NCBI RefSeq assembly: GCF_032884065.1
Contig: NC_088867.1
Span: forward strand, 58,912,675 to 58,976,674
DNA: 64,000 bases
Origin: Artemia franciscana
Taxonomy: Eukaryota; Arthropoda; Branchiopoda; Anostraca; Artemiidae
Direction of reading: 5' to 3'
Below the pieces are notes generated by a model. That model had not been told where the DNA came from, ran no database searches, and was given only the letters and a program-made list of their open reading frames with translations. Below are positions 55,538 through 64,000 of this stretch, in pieces. Position 1 is the first letter of the stretch, and each line of letters begins with the position of its first letter. The position numbers were made by a program, and so were the translations under genes.

Positions 55538-58285
55538 GCAATGCTGCAATCTGGAATTATTAAAGAGGAATCTTCTCAATTTCCTTCCCCGGTATTCCTG
55601 ATTCGTAAGCATAGCGCAAATAAAAACGAACAACTTAGTAAAGAAAACACGAGATTTTTGATTGATCTACGTACTTGCAACACTAAAATGAAAGATACAG
55701 CTTTTCTAATACCCAGAACTACAGACATTTTACAGAATTTATCCAAAGGAAAATTTTACAGTGAGTTTGATATGCGTAGTGGATTTTTCCAAATATCTAT
55801 TGACGAAAATTATCAAAAATTCTTTTCGTTCTTGTCTCCACTAACAGGAAGAAGTCATTGTTACACAAGAATACCCCAAGGGAGTGTTTTTGGTCCTAAG
55901 GCCTTTGCTAGTTTCATGGATAAGCTGTTTCCAGCAGAATTTAGATCATTCGTTTTCAATTTCTTTGATGATATTTATCTTAAAACAGGAAGCCCTAATC
56001 CCAAAGACCACTTAGAACATTTAAAAAGGTTCTTTGCTCGTCTTAAACAGTTTAATATCAAATTGTCTACTTCAAAAACGCTATTGTTTAAGGGTTCTAT
56101 ACCAGTTTTGGGGTTTATAGTATCTAAAGACAAAATTCAACCCCAGATATCAAAGTTAGATGCAATTGAGAAACTTGAAAGACCAGAAAATATTTCGGAG
56201 CTTAGGTCTCAACTTGGCTTATTTAACTATTACAGATGTTTTTATTTCAATTTTCATGATTTAATCGCCCCTTTGACTAAGCTATTAAAGAAAAACACAG
56301 AGTGGAAATGGGGAGAAGAGCAAGAATTTGCTTGGTTATACTTAGTGGGACAAATTACTAAAAAGGACAGTGAAATCGTTGTTCACATGGCTGATTTGGA
56401 GAAAGATTTTAATCTATTTGTGGATTCGTCGGAAAACGGTGTAGGGGCAATTTTATGTCAGGAAAAGGCCGATGGGAGAATGGGAATTGTCTGTTCCTTC
56501 AGCCGTGTTTTTTCCAAGTCTTTTTCTAAACAACCTTCGATTGTGCGAGAACTGTATGGTCTTTATGAGACCTTGAAAAGCTCGCAAATTCAATACTATA
56601 TATGGGGAAGAAAGTGCAATATTTTTATTGACGCTAAAAATCTCGAGTATTTAAGAAAACACAGAGACTTATCAAGTAAGATGTACCGTATCTCCTTATT
56701 AATGGATAGTCCATTGTATACTTATAAACATATTCCAGGGACAAAAATGATCGCAGATATTATTTCAAGGCCAAGTAAGGAAATAGTTAGCAACAGCGAA
56801 ACCCTATCTTTTATTGATGATGAAGCAGAATTTTTAGCAGCAGGGATTTTTAGTGGTCACAAAGTTGACTATTTAGGGTTGGCTGACGAGGAATTAATCA
56901 GGGGGCAACTACAGGATCCTGATATAAAAATTATTGTTGATATATTGAATAAATTAAGGAGCTCCAGAGTTGAAAACCCTGCTGCAACGGGCATAGGTCC
57001 CGATCTGGTGTCTAAAGGTTCGGAGGGCCCTGAAAAAGAACCTTGGCATCCGGATGAGCGCTCTATTAGTGAGAGACAAAAAGTTCTCCACTTTATTGAT
57101 CTCCCTCAAGAAGAGAGGAGTATCTTATTGAAGAATATAGCCCCATGGTTTATTCCCATTGCTAATGAACTTGTGTTAATGAACGGAGTTTTATATAGAA
57201 TAGAATATATTTCGAGTGGTTCTTTTAGGTTGAATCAAAATGTGCGCACAGAATTAAACATTCAAATAGTTTTACCTAAGAGAATGATTCCAGGTATATT
57301 AAAGCTTTTCCATGAGCATTTAGCTTTAGGTATTCATGCAAGTTTTGAGCGGACTTTGTGGAAAGTCAGAAAATTTTGCATTTTTGAAAATATGGCCTCT
57401 ACAATTAAGGAATTTGTTAATAATTGCGATCTTTGTAACCGAGCTAATACGAAAAAAATCAAACCACCACTTGGGAAAAATATTGTTCCTGAAATGCCAT
57501 TTTTGGTCTGGGCACTAGACGGTGCTGGTCCCTTTCCGATTACAAGCTCTGGGAATCGATACGTTCTAGTTGGAGTGGATCTTTTTAGTAGTCTAGTAGT
57601 ATTAAAGTGTATACCCGCTATGAATACAGAAAACACTATAAAATTTCTTTGGGAAAATATTATTGCTTATTATGGTCTGCCTGAGGCTGTTTTAACTGAT
57701 CATGGTTCAAATTTTGACAACATAGAAATAAAGAAGATGTTTTCCGAAATTAATTGTAAGAAAATTTATAGTAGCCCCTATAATCCACAGTGCAATGGAG
57801 CTAGCGAGAATAAAGTTAAAATATTGAAGAAAATTCTGTCTCATTCTTGTGGTAAATTAACTCAGGTGGATTGGGATGAAAAGATTCCCCTTATAATGTT
57901 AAGTATGAACTCTTCTCTAAATACTGTTCGAAAATTTTCTAGCTTTACTATTGTGCATGGATTCAGTGGAAAATCCTTAGCAGATTTACAATTCAATAAA
58001 CCGACAAACTTAAATTATTTTGATGGCTATGATTCATATGTAACACGATTAATACAAAATATCTGTGAAATTCACCAAACTTGTTTAAATGAGATTAAAA
58101 TTCAAAGGTCCAAACAGGCGATTCAGTATAATAAAGATTCAAAAGAGACATTAATTGCCTCTGGAGATATTGTATATTGCCGTGACACAACGTCAGTTGG
58201 TAGGAAATCGACCAATTATTCTTTTCGTGGGCCGTATGTGGTATTATCCGAAGTGCATAAAAATGTTTTCTATTTGGCTTCTTGA

Positions 58286-58906
58286 AATCCAGGTGAATTA
58301 AGAAAAAGAACCTCAAATGCTAGGCTCCTTAAAAAAGTCAACCATGAAATTTTTTTGAAACATAATCCTCAATTTTCCAAGAATTACCAGAAAGAGATTA
58401 ACCAGTATAAAGAAAAAAATGATGAAATGAACCCTAATTGTGATGTTTGCTCCCTAGAGGAAACAGTAAATAGACCATATGACCTTAGGTCTTGCGAACC
58501 AAGCACTCATGTTATACTAAATGATAACTTACCCCTTCTTAGTTCAGATATTGCAAAATCCCAAAAAGCCCCTTCTCTTACTGAAGAAGACTCTTTTCGT
58601 TTATCTCAAAGCGTCGATATGCACAAAAGAACGATAATTGATGAAACACAAAATAATTTAATTGAGCCTGAAAATGTTATCGAAACAGAAAACACTAATG
58701 TCTTTTCAAGTATTCCTAGTGCTGAAGTTTCACGTATAACAGGAGAGCCCACATTCTCTGAAGGTGAATGTTCTAAAATTATTCCTACAGTTAAAGAAAG
58801 TGAAATTATGTTGTCATCCCCGACTTCAAAGGTTAAAATAAAGGTAGATCAAATTAAAGCAAAACGCGAAGAAAATCCCTTTTATTCCTTAAGAAAATTA
58901 AAGTAG
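58286..58906 (+). other. Open extension of the pol frame after the GPY/F module
   Basis: 207 codons in the pol frame after the TGA at 58283-58285. Early part basic (NPGELRKRTSNARLLKK), then acidic and Ser/Glu-rich with a CDVC pair (NPNCDVCSLEETVNRPYDLR). No domain is recognised. It may be the natural C-terminus of pol or a separate accessory protein from ATG 58355. Confidence 0.6.
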
Positions 58907-59204
58907 CTAAAAACGTGTAATTGAAAGGGAAAGTATAAATGTGTCATATTTAAGGTCAACAATTTGGGACCCTAAAATCATTAGATGGTTGAATTCTCAA
59001 TCTACAAATTTCAAAATAAGCATCAATGGCTTATATATATTTTTTTTATATGATGTAGCCATTCCTGCAATACTAGTAGCCTAATTATACAATTACCTTC
59101 TAAGAGTAAAGTACCTGGTTTATTCTATCTATAACGCTATTAAACTAGTGTCAGTCTTTATTTTAAGCTGAAGGTCTTTAGCATTTAAACGTGATTTTTT
59201 TCAG
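58907..59204 (+). other. Non-coding segment between pol and env, ending in a splice acceptor
   Basis: AT-rich, with stops in all frames. It ends gtgatttttttcag at 59191-59204, a strong 3' splice site whose exon would begin exactly with the env ATG. Confidence 0.65.
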
Positions 59205-60438
59205 ATGAATTATTTTACGATGAAATTTATACTAATAATTAGTGTATTCCTTGATTTTGGAATGTCGGCTAAGCAATCGACTTTATCATTAGATGGCCAA
59301 CAATCTTTTGTTCGAAGAGGCATAGGCTTCCAATATCTGAGCGAACTTGGAACTGGATCGAGTGGAAACCACAAGCTCATTTTCTTTCTTAGAGTAGAAA
59401 AGCCGACCTAAAGGGTTTGAGTTGGCTATTGACGATTTTAGAAGCGGTTTGATCATTGAAACTTTAAAGCATGTGGAATGTAGTTTAGAATTTGATTTGA
59501 TTAATGTTTTGTTTGTTTGCGACTTTCCTCTTTCCAAAATTCTAGATTCCTTTCAACTTTATAAGACTTTTGAGGCTCCTGTTGCTATAAAGGATTCCTT
59601 TACTGCTAGCGGTAAGCAAATATATTCAGTAATTACCAATGGAGAACCTTATATTGGGATAGGAGGAGATGAATCAAGCTATATAATATTAGACGAAGGT
59701 TTCATGTCATCCTGTTTTTATGTAAAGTCAAAAATTGTTTGTAAAAGACGCTTTGTCATACATAAATTTCCGTCATCAAACTCCTGTGCATTTTCTGTAT
59801 TTTTTAATAAAACAGACTTGGAAAATTTAGTTTGTAAGCGTAATTTAAAAACTTTAGATTCACTTTTTATTCATTCTCTGTCTGATAGTCAATTTTATTT
59901 TGCCGGAGGTGGAGCGAATAATCCTATTTCTATTAGATGCTTGAAAGGGAATCAATATAATAAAACATTTTCGTATAGATTAAACATAAATAACTCCTTA
60001 ATAGTAAATATTCCAGATGAATGCTCAGTTACCTCTGAATACTTTAGAATAAATGAAGAATTCTTTAGTTATAATTTATATAATATATCCGCCAATCTCC
60101 CAAATTTAACAATGGACTTCCATAGTGTTATTTTGGAGATTTTAGGACACAGTTCAGATTTAGTAAAGACTTTTATAGATTTTGAAAATTCAGTAGTTCC
60201 AAATTTTAAATGGAAGGAAGGGATTAGTTCTTTTAGTATTCCAATATCAGAATTAAATGAATTGAGCAGAGATATTTCTAATAAGACTAGAGAAAAGAAA
60301 ATTGTTGCCACTGGCATTTCAATCATGACTTTGGTTATTATCGCCTTATTTACATTTGTAGGTTTTCTAAGCTGGAGACTAAAACAAATTTGGTATAAAT
60401 TGCTTGCTGTAAGAGCATCAAATTTGCCCTTAAACTGA
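59205..60438 (+). pseudogene. env: Env-like membrane glycoprotein gene, frameshifted
   Basis: ATG 59205 directly follows an acceptor AG. The first frame (to TAA 59409-59411) opens with a hydrophobic signal peptide (FILIISVFLDFG). The second frame (open from 59398, to TGA 60438) carries Cys-rich ectodomain sequence, N-glycosylation sequons (NKTD, NNSL, NISA, NLTM, NKTR), and a C-terminal transmembrane segment (IMTLVIIALFTFVGFLSW) with a short basic tail. The two frames overlap by 14 nt, so a single +1/-2 type shift breaks the gene. No furin site or known fusion-protein family is recognised. The position and layout fit an errantivirus env. Confidence 0.8.
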
Positions 60439-61042
60439 TCACGACAATTGAATAAATTTGTTAGTAGTTTAGGCTCATTTTGTGTAATGAAAAATACAAA
60501 ATCGCTTCCACTTCAGGTAACAATAACTGTTAGCTTTAGACTCTTTCAGGCTATCAATTAAGAATTGTTTATTCTTGTAAGAAAGATTCAAAATCCCTTA
60601 AAAATGCTATAAAGGCACATATGGCTGTCATAAGGGAACTGCAATCAATTGTTCTTAGTTTAATTAACGAATAATGATGATATTGAAGCCAAAGAGTTCA
60701 TAAAATTTTTACAAGAGACCCTTCATATATAGAATTTTCTTTAAACTGTTCAACTGCTATGATAACTTACCCTCTCAAATTGTATTATGTTTGGATTTTA
60801 TGTCATTTAATTTACATGTATATTAGTGATATTTATTTAAACGTTTATTATTTGCGATTATATAACTTGTTGTGATTTATACGACAGGTTAAGTGAAATA
60901 GCAGTAATATTTAATTTTTTTTTACCATTGGTTATAGAAGGATCTCTAAAATAAATAAATAAAATAAAATAAAAATTTGTCTAACAATCAATTATTATTA
61001 TTTTTTTATTTTTCTCTTCTTCTCTTTGGACGCAAGCTTAAT
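60439..61042 (+). other. 3' untranslated region of the LTR element
   Basis: AT-rich, with aaataaataaataaaataaaat at about 60949-60973. No gene recognised. Confidence 0.5.
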
Positions 61043-61057
61043 AGGAAGGAGCGGAAT
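61043..61057 (+). promoter_or_regulatory. Polypurine tract
   Basis: AGGAAGGAGCGGAA, one C in 14 bases, ends two bases before the 3' LTR; expected plus-strand primer site. Confidence 0.7.
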
Positions 61058-61724
61058 TGTAAGAATCTTGTTATTGTTTGCCAGGGGTTTAATCTCTTGT
61101 TTACCAGGGGTTTAATCTCTTCTTGGTATAGCCTTGGAAGTGTTTGTTTGTACGAGTTGATTCTTGCTAAATAACATGTGCGATTTGAAAAACAGGAGTT
61201 TTATATAGAAGGACAGGAGGATTTTGGAGGGAGTTAGTCGGTGTTGGTACTTGGCGAGTGTGGTAGCTTTGCTTAGATGTGAGTAGAATAAATTGTTCCT
61301 TTTCTATCTCACAATGTTAATTTACTACTTTCCACAGCATGACATGAGTCTCGCTGATAAAATTTAAATACCTTGGAACATTTTGTTCGCTCACATATTA
61401 GTTAGTAGTTAGTTTATTTTAATATCTTAAACTTCTTATTTCAGTACGAAGACTAAGCAAGATTGTACTTATATTACAAGTTATAAAATTTTTTGATTTT
61501 CTTAATTATCTGTTTAAAACGAGACTTAAAAACCAAAACCCAAACTTCTTTTAAAAATAAAACCTTTGCTCTTTTTTAACTCTTGTGTTGTGTTAACTTT
61601 ATCTCAAGTATTAGGTACGGGTTATTTCTAGCATTTCTTATATATTTATTAACCGGCAGAGTTTGATACCTCCACGCTACTCGAACTATTGCTAATTCTC
61701 CAGACTCTGTTTAAACCGGTTACA
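61058..61724 (+). repeat. 3' LTR
   Basis: 667 bp, the same ends as the 5' LTR (TGTAAGAATCTT...GGTTACA). I count two substitutions and two single-base indels between the two LTRs. Confidence 0.96.
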
Positions 61725-61843
61725 GTACTAAGTACTTGAGTACAATTTACTCCGAGCATTTAGTTCTGATACTTCATTACAATTTTGGTTGAATACTTGG
61801 TACGTATACTTAAATACTTTTTGGAGTACTTGACCCCACACTG
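61725..61843. mobile_element. Right end of the hAT-like element split by the LTR element
   Basis: gtactaagtacttgagtaca resumes the aagtac pattern that precedes the 5' LTR (ttaagtacgtacttaagtac) and ends agtacttgaccccacactg, inverted relative to the start at 49973. Confidence 0.5.
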
Positions 61844-61904
61844 ATTGACCGTCGGCCGGTGAAAAGAAAGACAGTTTTTGTAATAAGTTCGAAAAATAAC
61901 TTTT

Positions 61905-62325
61905 GCTTCATTTTATTCTCTGTAGAAAGCAAAATCAATGTATAAGGATAGTTTTGAATACCCATGTGACTGAACATATTTCAAACAGCAAGCTAAGCGA
62001 AAAATGTAGTTGTATCCCCTTTTCTTCTGTCTATAATGAGGTAAGGGTTGAGATGACTGCGAGATGTTTGGTAAAGGAAGAATGACAAATTGACAAAGAT
62101 CGTCCTTTTCAGCTATCCATACAGGGCCATATGGAAAGCACTCCCCAAATGGAGTAGGAAGAGGTCGTAAAAAGGGATTTAAAGAAAATCAGGCTCTCTT
62201 GGGGGGGGGGGGGGGGTTAAAGAGAAACAGTTTGAACAGATTGTGATGGAGGAGCAGCGTGCACACCTGTGGAGACGTCATTGGACTTGTTGCTGCATTG
62301 AGTCGTTATTAGTAGTTTCTATTAC
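61905..62325 (+). pseudogene. RTE-type LINE 3' fragment
   Basis: NQCIRIVLNTHVTEHISNSK near 61924, then a frame change to KRDLKKIRLSW and NSLNRL, match the C-terminus of the RTE protein at 48.5-49.7 kb. A G16 run (about 62201-62216) interrupts it. It ends ctgcattgagtcgttattag plus tagt-like tail. Confidence 0.8.
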
Positions 62326-63194
62326 TGTAGTCTAGGCACTTCTGTCGTCTGTATTTCCCTTTCAAAGCATGTTCATTTGCAGATTTTTTTGGCTTTCTTC
62401 TGCACACGTGAATGAGTCTGTCTTACCCTTTTTTCAAATTTGTTAACGGAAATACTTCGGGCTCGTCTTGACTGTGTTACTTGATAGCCCTGTTATTTTG
62501 GCGTTACTATGAATAAGAAGAATAATAGCCCTTGTTAGGATTAGTGCCATGTATTTACTGCACTCTCAATTCATTATGAATAAATCCTATCTAAGATTCT
62601 TCTCTGCCCCAATGAAAACAACAAGCTTAAATTTTGTCGATTCCAGCAGCTCTAAGTGTTCGTTAGTTTTTCCTGAGTTTCTCTCCTAGAATATAAACCA
62701 AAATCTTATTTGCTGTTGAAGCATAGCCATCCTTGAGTAGGACAGACAGGCTTATCAGGCTTATCAGGTAAACATGCTAAAAGTTTTTTATCAGGATACT
62801 AAAAATCATTTTTTATCGGGATACTACCCAATGCTAGTAAAGGAGTCTGACTGTGAAAAGACAGCTTTTGTTTGTAGTTATGGTTTATTGTGTTTTGAAC
62901 GTACTCCAATTGGGTTGTGCAATATGCAGTCGTTTATTCAATGACTAATGGAGACAATTTCCTGTCGACACTGCAAAATGTTTTAGTGGTTTTCCAGAAG
63001 ACCTTACGTCGTACACTGGAGATTATTATTAGTATTTCAAGGATTGTTAGGATATGTTTTTTAGGATTAAAGACGCTGGTCTGCTGTTACGTCCTACAAA
63101 ATGCAAGTTTTTGATTACGTCGTTATACGTCATCGTGTTATCTGATCTGTTAGAAGATGAAGTCAAAATATTTTTAATGGAATGACCGTTATGT
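62326..63194. other. Nothing recognised
   Basis: AT-rich. A short duplication (tttttatc.ggatactaaa) lies at about 62784 and 62810. Confidence 0.4.
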
Positions 63195-63355
63195 GTTGAT
63201 TTTTGAATTAAAATGAAGTCACCATCAATCCATGGCTAATTGGAGAAAAAGCAAGACAAATAGTCTGAGTGAGAGGCACAGCTGGCATAAACCTTTTATA
63301 GGAATGTGTAAAAATAATGTCATTTTCACTTGTTGATATATAGTCTGTCATCCAT
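63195..63355 (+). repeat. Dispersed repeat shared with 37625-37735
   Basis: gatttttgaattaaaat, tgagtgagaggcacagctgg and tgtcatccatcc in the same order. Confidence 0.75.
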
Positions 63356-63429
63356 CCATTCATATAAAGGTAAAACGAAGGTAAGGCATGATTGGCAAAG
63401 TAAACTGATCTCCATTAAATTAATCTAAA

Positions 63430-63990
63430 TCAAACTTTGTTATGCAGATGATGTTCTCAATGTTAGCAGAACCACTGGCGGGATGGAAAATTGTTGGGGA
63501 ATTTCTGAAAATTATCATGAAATTGGTTTATCCATAAATGTAACAAAATGTGATATTTGGTTTTCAATGAATTAGCTGCGACTAGAGGTGATAATGTAAC
63601 TATAGATTTGAATGGTACTGAAGTATCTTGGTCTCCCAATTGGTAAAAATCTTCAGAAAATTAAATTAATAATATTAGAAAATATGGAGAGTAGATTCCG
63701 TCGTTCTTATGGCACGATAATTAGTTCGAAATTCCATTCAATTGAGGGCTTCTTGCAAAGGTTTATGATAGTGTATTCATACCCAATATTTTGTATTTAG
63801 TGCCATTTTACCGAATATTTAGTTATTCTGATCGTCTTAAAATGAAGCGTGTATTTTTTAGATATGCCAAGTTTCTGCTGCGAGTCCCACCATGGACCTG
63901 TAACACCTATCTCATGAGGAAATGTAATTTGTCTGATCTGTGAGCTAAGCAATGTGAGCCTAGCGATCAAATATCCAGTAAACAAACTGC
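63430..63990 (+). pseudogene. LINE reverse-transcriptase fragment
   Basis: LCYADDVLNVSRTTGG (catalytic box, about 63436), HEIGLSINVTKCDIWF, then after stops VLKYLGLPIGKNLQ and RRSYGTIISSKF. It matches the fragments at 19.0-19.85 and 27.2-27.9 kb (YLGLPIG, SYG..I.SK). Stops and a frame change show decay. It may run past the window end. Confidence 0.8.
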
Positions 63991-64000
63991 TCACGAGTGG

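Larger units (their letters stand above)
54452..58906 (+). pseudogene. pol: Pol of the LTR element, one frame with two in-frame stops
   Basis: Entered by frameshift (first ATG 54473). Protease: FLDCGSEKSLIS with a DCGS active site instead of DTG/DSG. TAG at 55535-55537 falls between protease and RT. RT: FYSEFDMRSGFFQISI, RIPQGSVFGPKAF, FFDDIYLKTG. RNase H: LFVDSSENGVGAIL, IFIDAKNLEYL. Integrase: HHCC zinc site (HEHLALGIH...NCDLC) and a DD35E core (WALDGAGP, VLTDHGSNF, NGASENK). GPY/F module: RGPYVVL. TGA at 58283-58285 follows, then 207 more open codons of acidic, unrecognised sequence to TAG-type stop at 58906. No frameshift anywhere. Confidence 0.92.
52293..61724 (+). mobile_element. Gypsy-type LTR retroelement with env-like gene, 9.43 kb
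   Basis: Paired LTRs (669 and 667 bp, TG...CA), a tRNA-Leu primer site, gag, pol (protease, RT, RNase H, integrase with GPY/F module), an env-like membrane protein frame, a purine tract and a 4-bp duplication GTAC. The LTRs differ at about four positions (two substitutions, two 1-base indels), so insertion is recent. Domain order places it with Metaviridae/Gypsy elements; the third gene makes it errantivirus-like. Pol has two in-frame stops and env one frameshift, so this copy is probably not autonomous. Confidence 0.96.

Noticed and set aside
62201..62216. G16 run as a regulatory G-quadruplex
   Set aside because: A single homopolymer inside a dead RTE fragment; more likely slippage or sequencing uncertainty.

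Overview
The window is animal DNA, most likely from an arthropod: AT-rich, almost no long host reading frames, GT-AG introns, and dense transposable elements and degenerate tandem repeats. The species cannot be fixed from the sequence. There are no bacterial genes, operons, CRISPR arrays or rRNA genes.

The one host gene I can support is easy to miss. It is the 5' part of a FERM-domain non-receptor protein tyrosine phosphatase of the PTPN3/PTPN4 (Drosophila Ptpmeg) type, on the minus strand. Four small coding exons at 33586-33405, 18014-17892, 2855-2813 and 328-152 (one only 43 nt) join in matching phase into the N-terminus plus FERM F1 lobe and the start of F2, about 174 residues. The gene continues off the left edge; its PDZ and phosphatase domains are not in the window. 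Its introns (about 15.4, 15.0 and 2.5 kb) hold everything else in the left half.

Left half (1-33.6 kb): a roughly 300-bp tandem repeat; an RTE-type 3' end; a decayed LINE; a full-length, apparently intact non-LTR retrotransposon (about 6.7-11.2 kb) with overlapping ORF1 (CCHC knuckles) and ORF2 (endonuclease plus reverse transcriptase); two large degenerate arrays (about 290-bp and 430-bp units); palindromic foldback elements; several reverse-transcriptase fragments; a hAT transposase fragment; a tRNA-Lys-like pseudogene; and a two-monomer higher-order repeat.

Right half (33.6-64 kb): RTE and L2/CR1/Jockey-like LINE fragments; a 2.35-kb hAT (Buster/SCAND3-type) transposon with perfect 8-bp target duplication inserted inside an older palindrome; a small hAT MITE; and a 9.43-kb Gypsy-type LTR retroelement with an env-like gene (52293-61724). 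The LTR element has near-identical LTRs, a 4-bp target duplication, a tRNA-Leu primer site, a canonical -1 frameshift heptamer at the gag/pol junction, and a matched splice donor and acceptor for env. Its pol carries two in-frame stops and its env one frameshift. It appears to have landed inside an older hAT-like element.

Most elements are layered: LTR element in hAT-like element, hAT in palindrome, LINE in tandem repeat. The order of insertion can be read from target duplications and empty-site copies.
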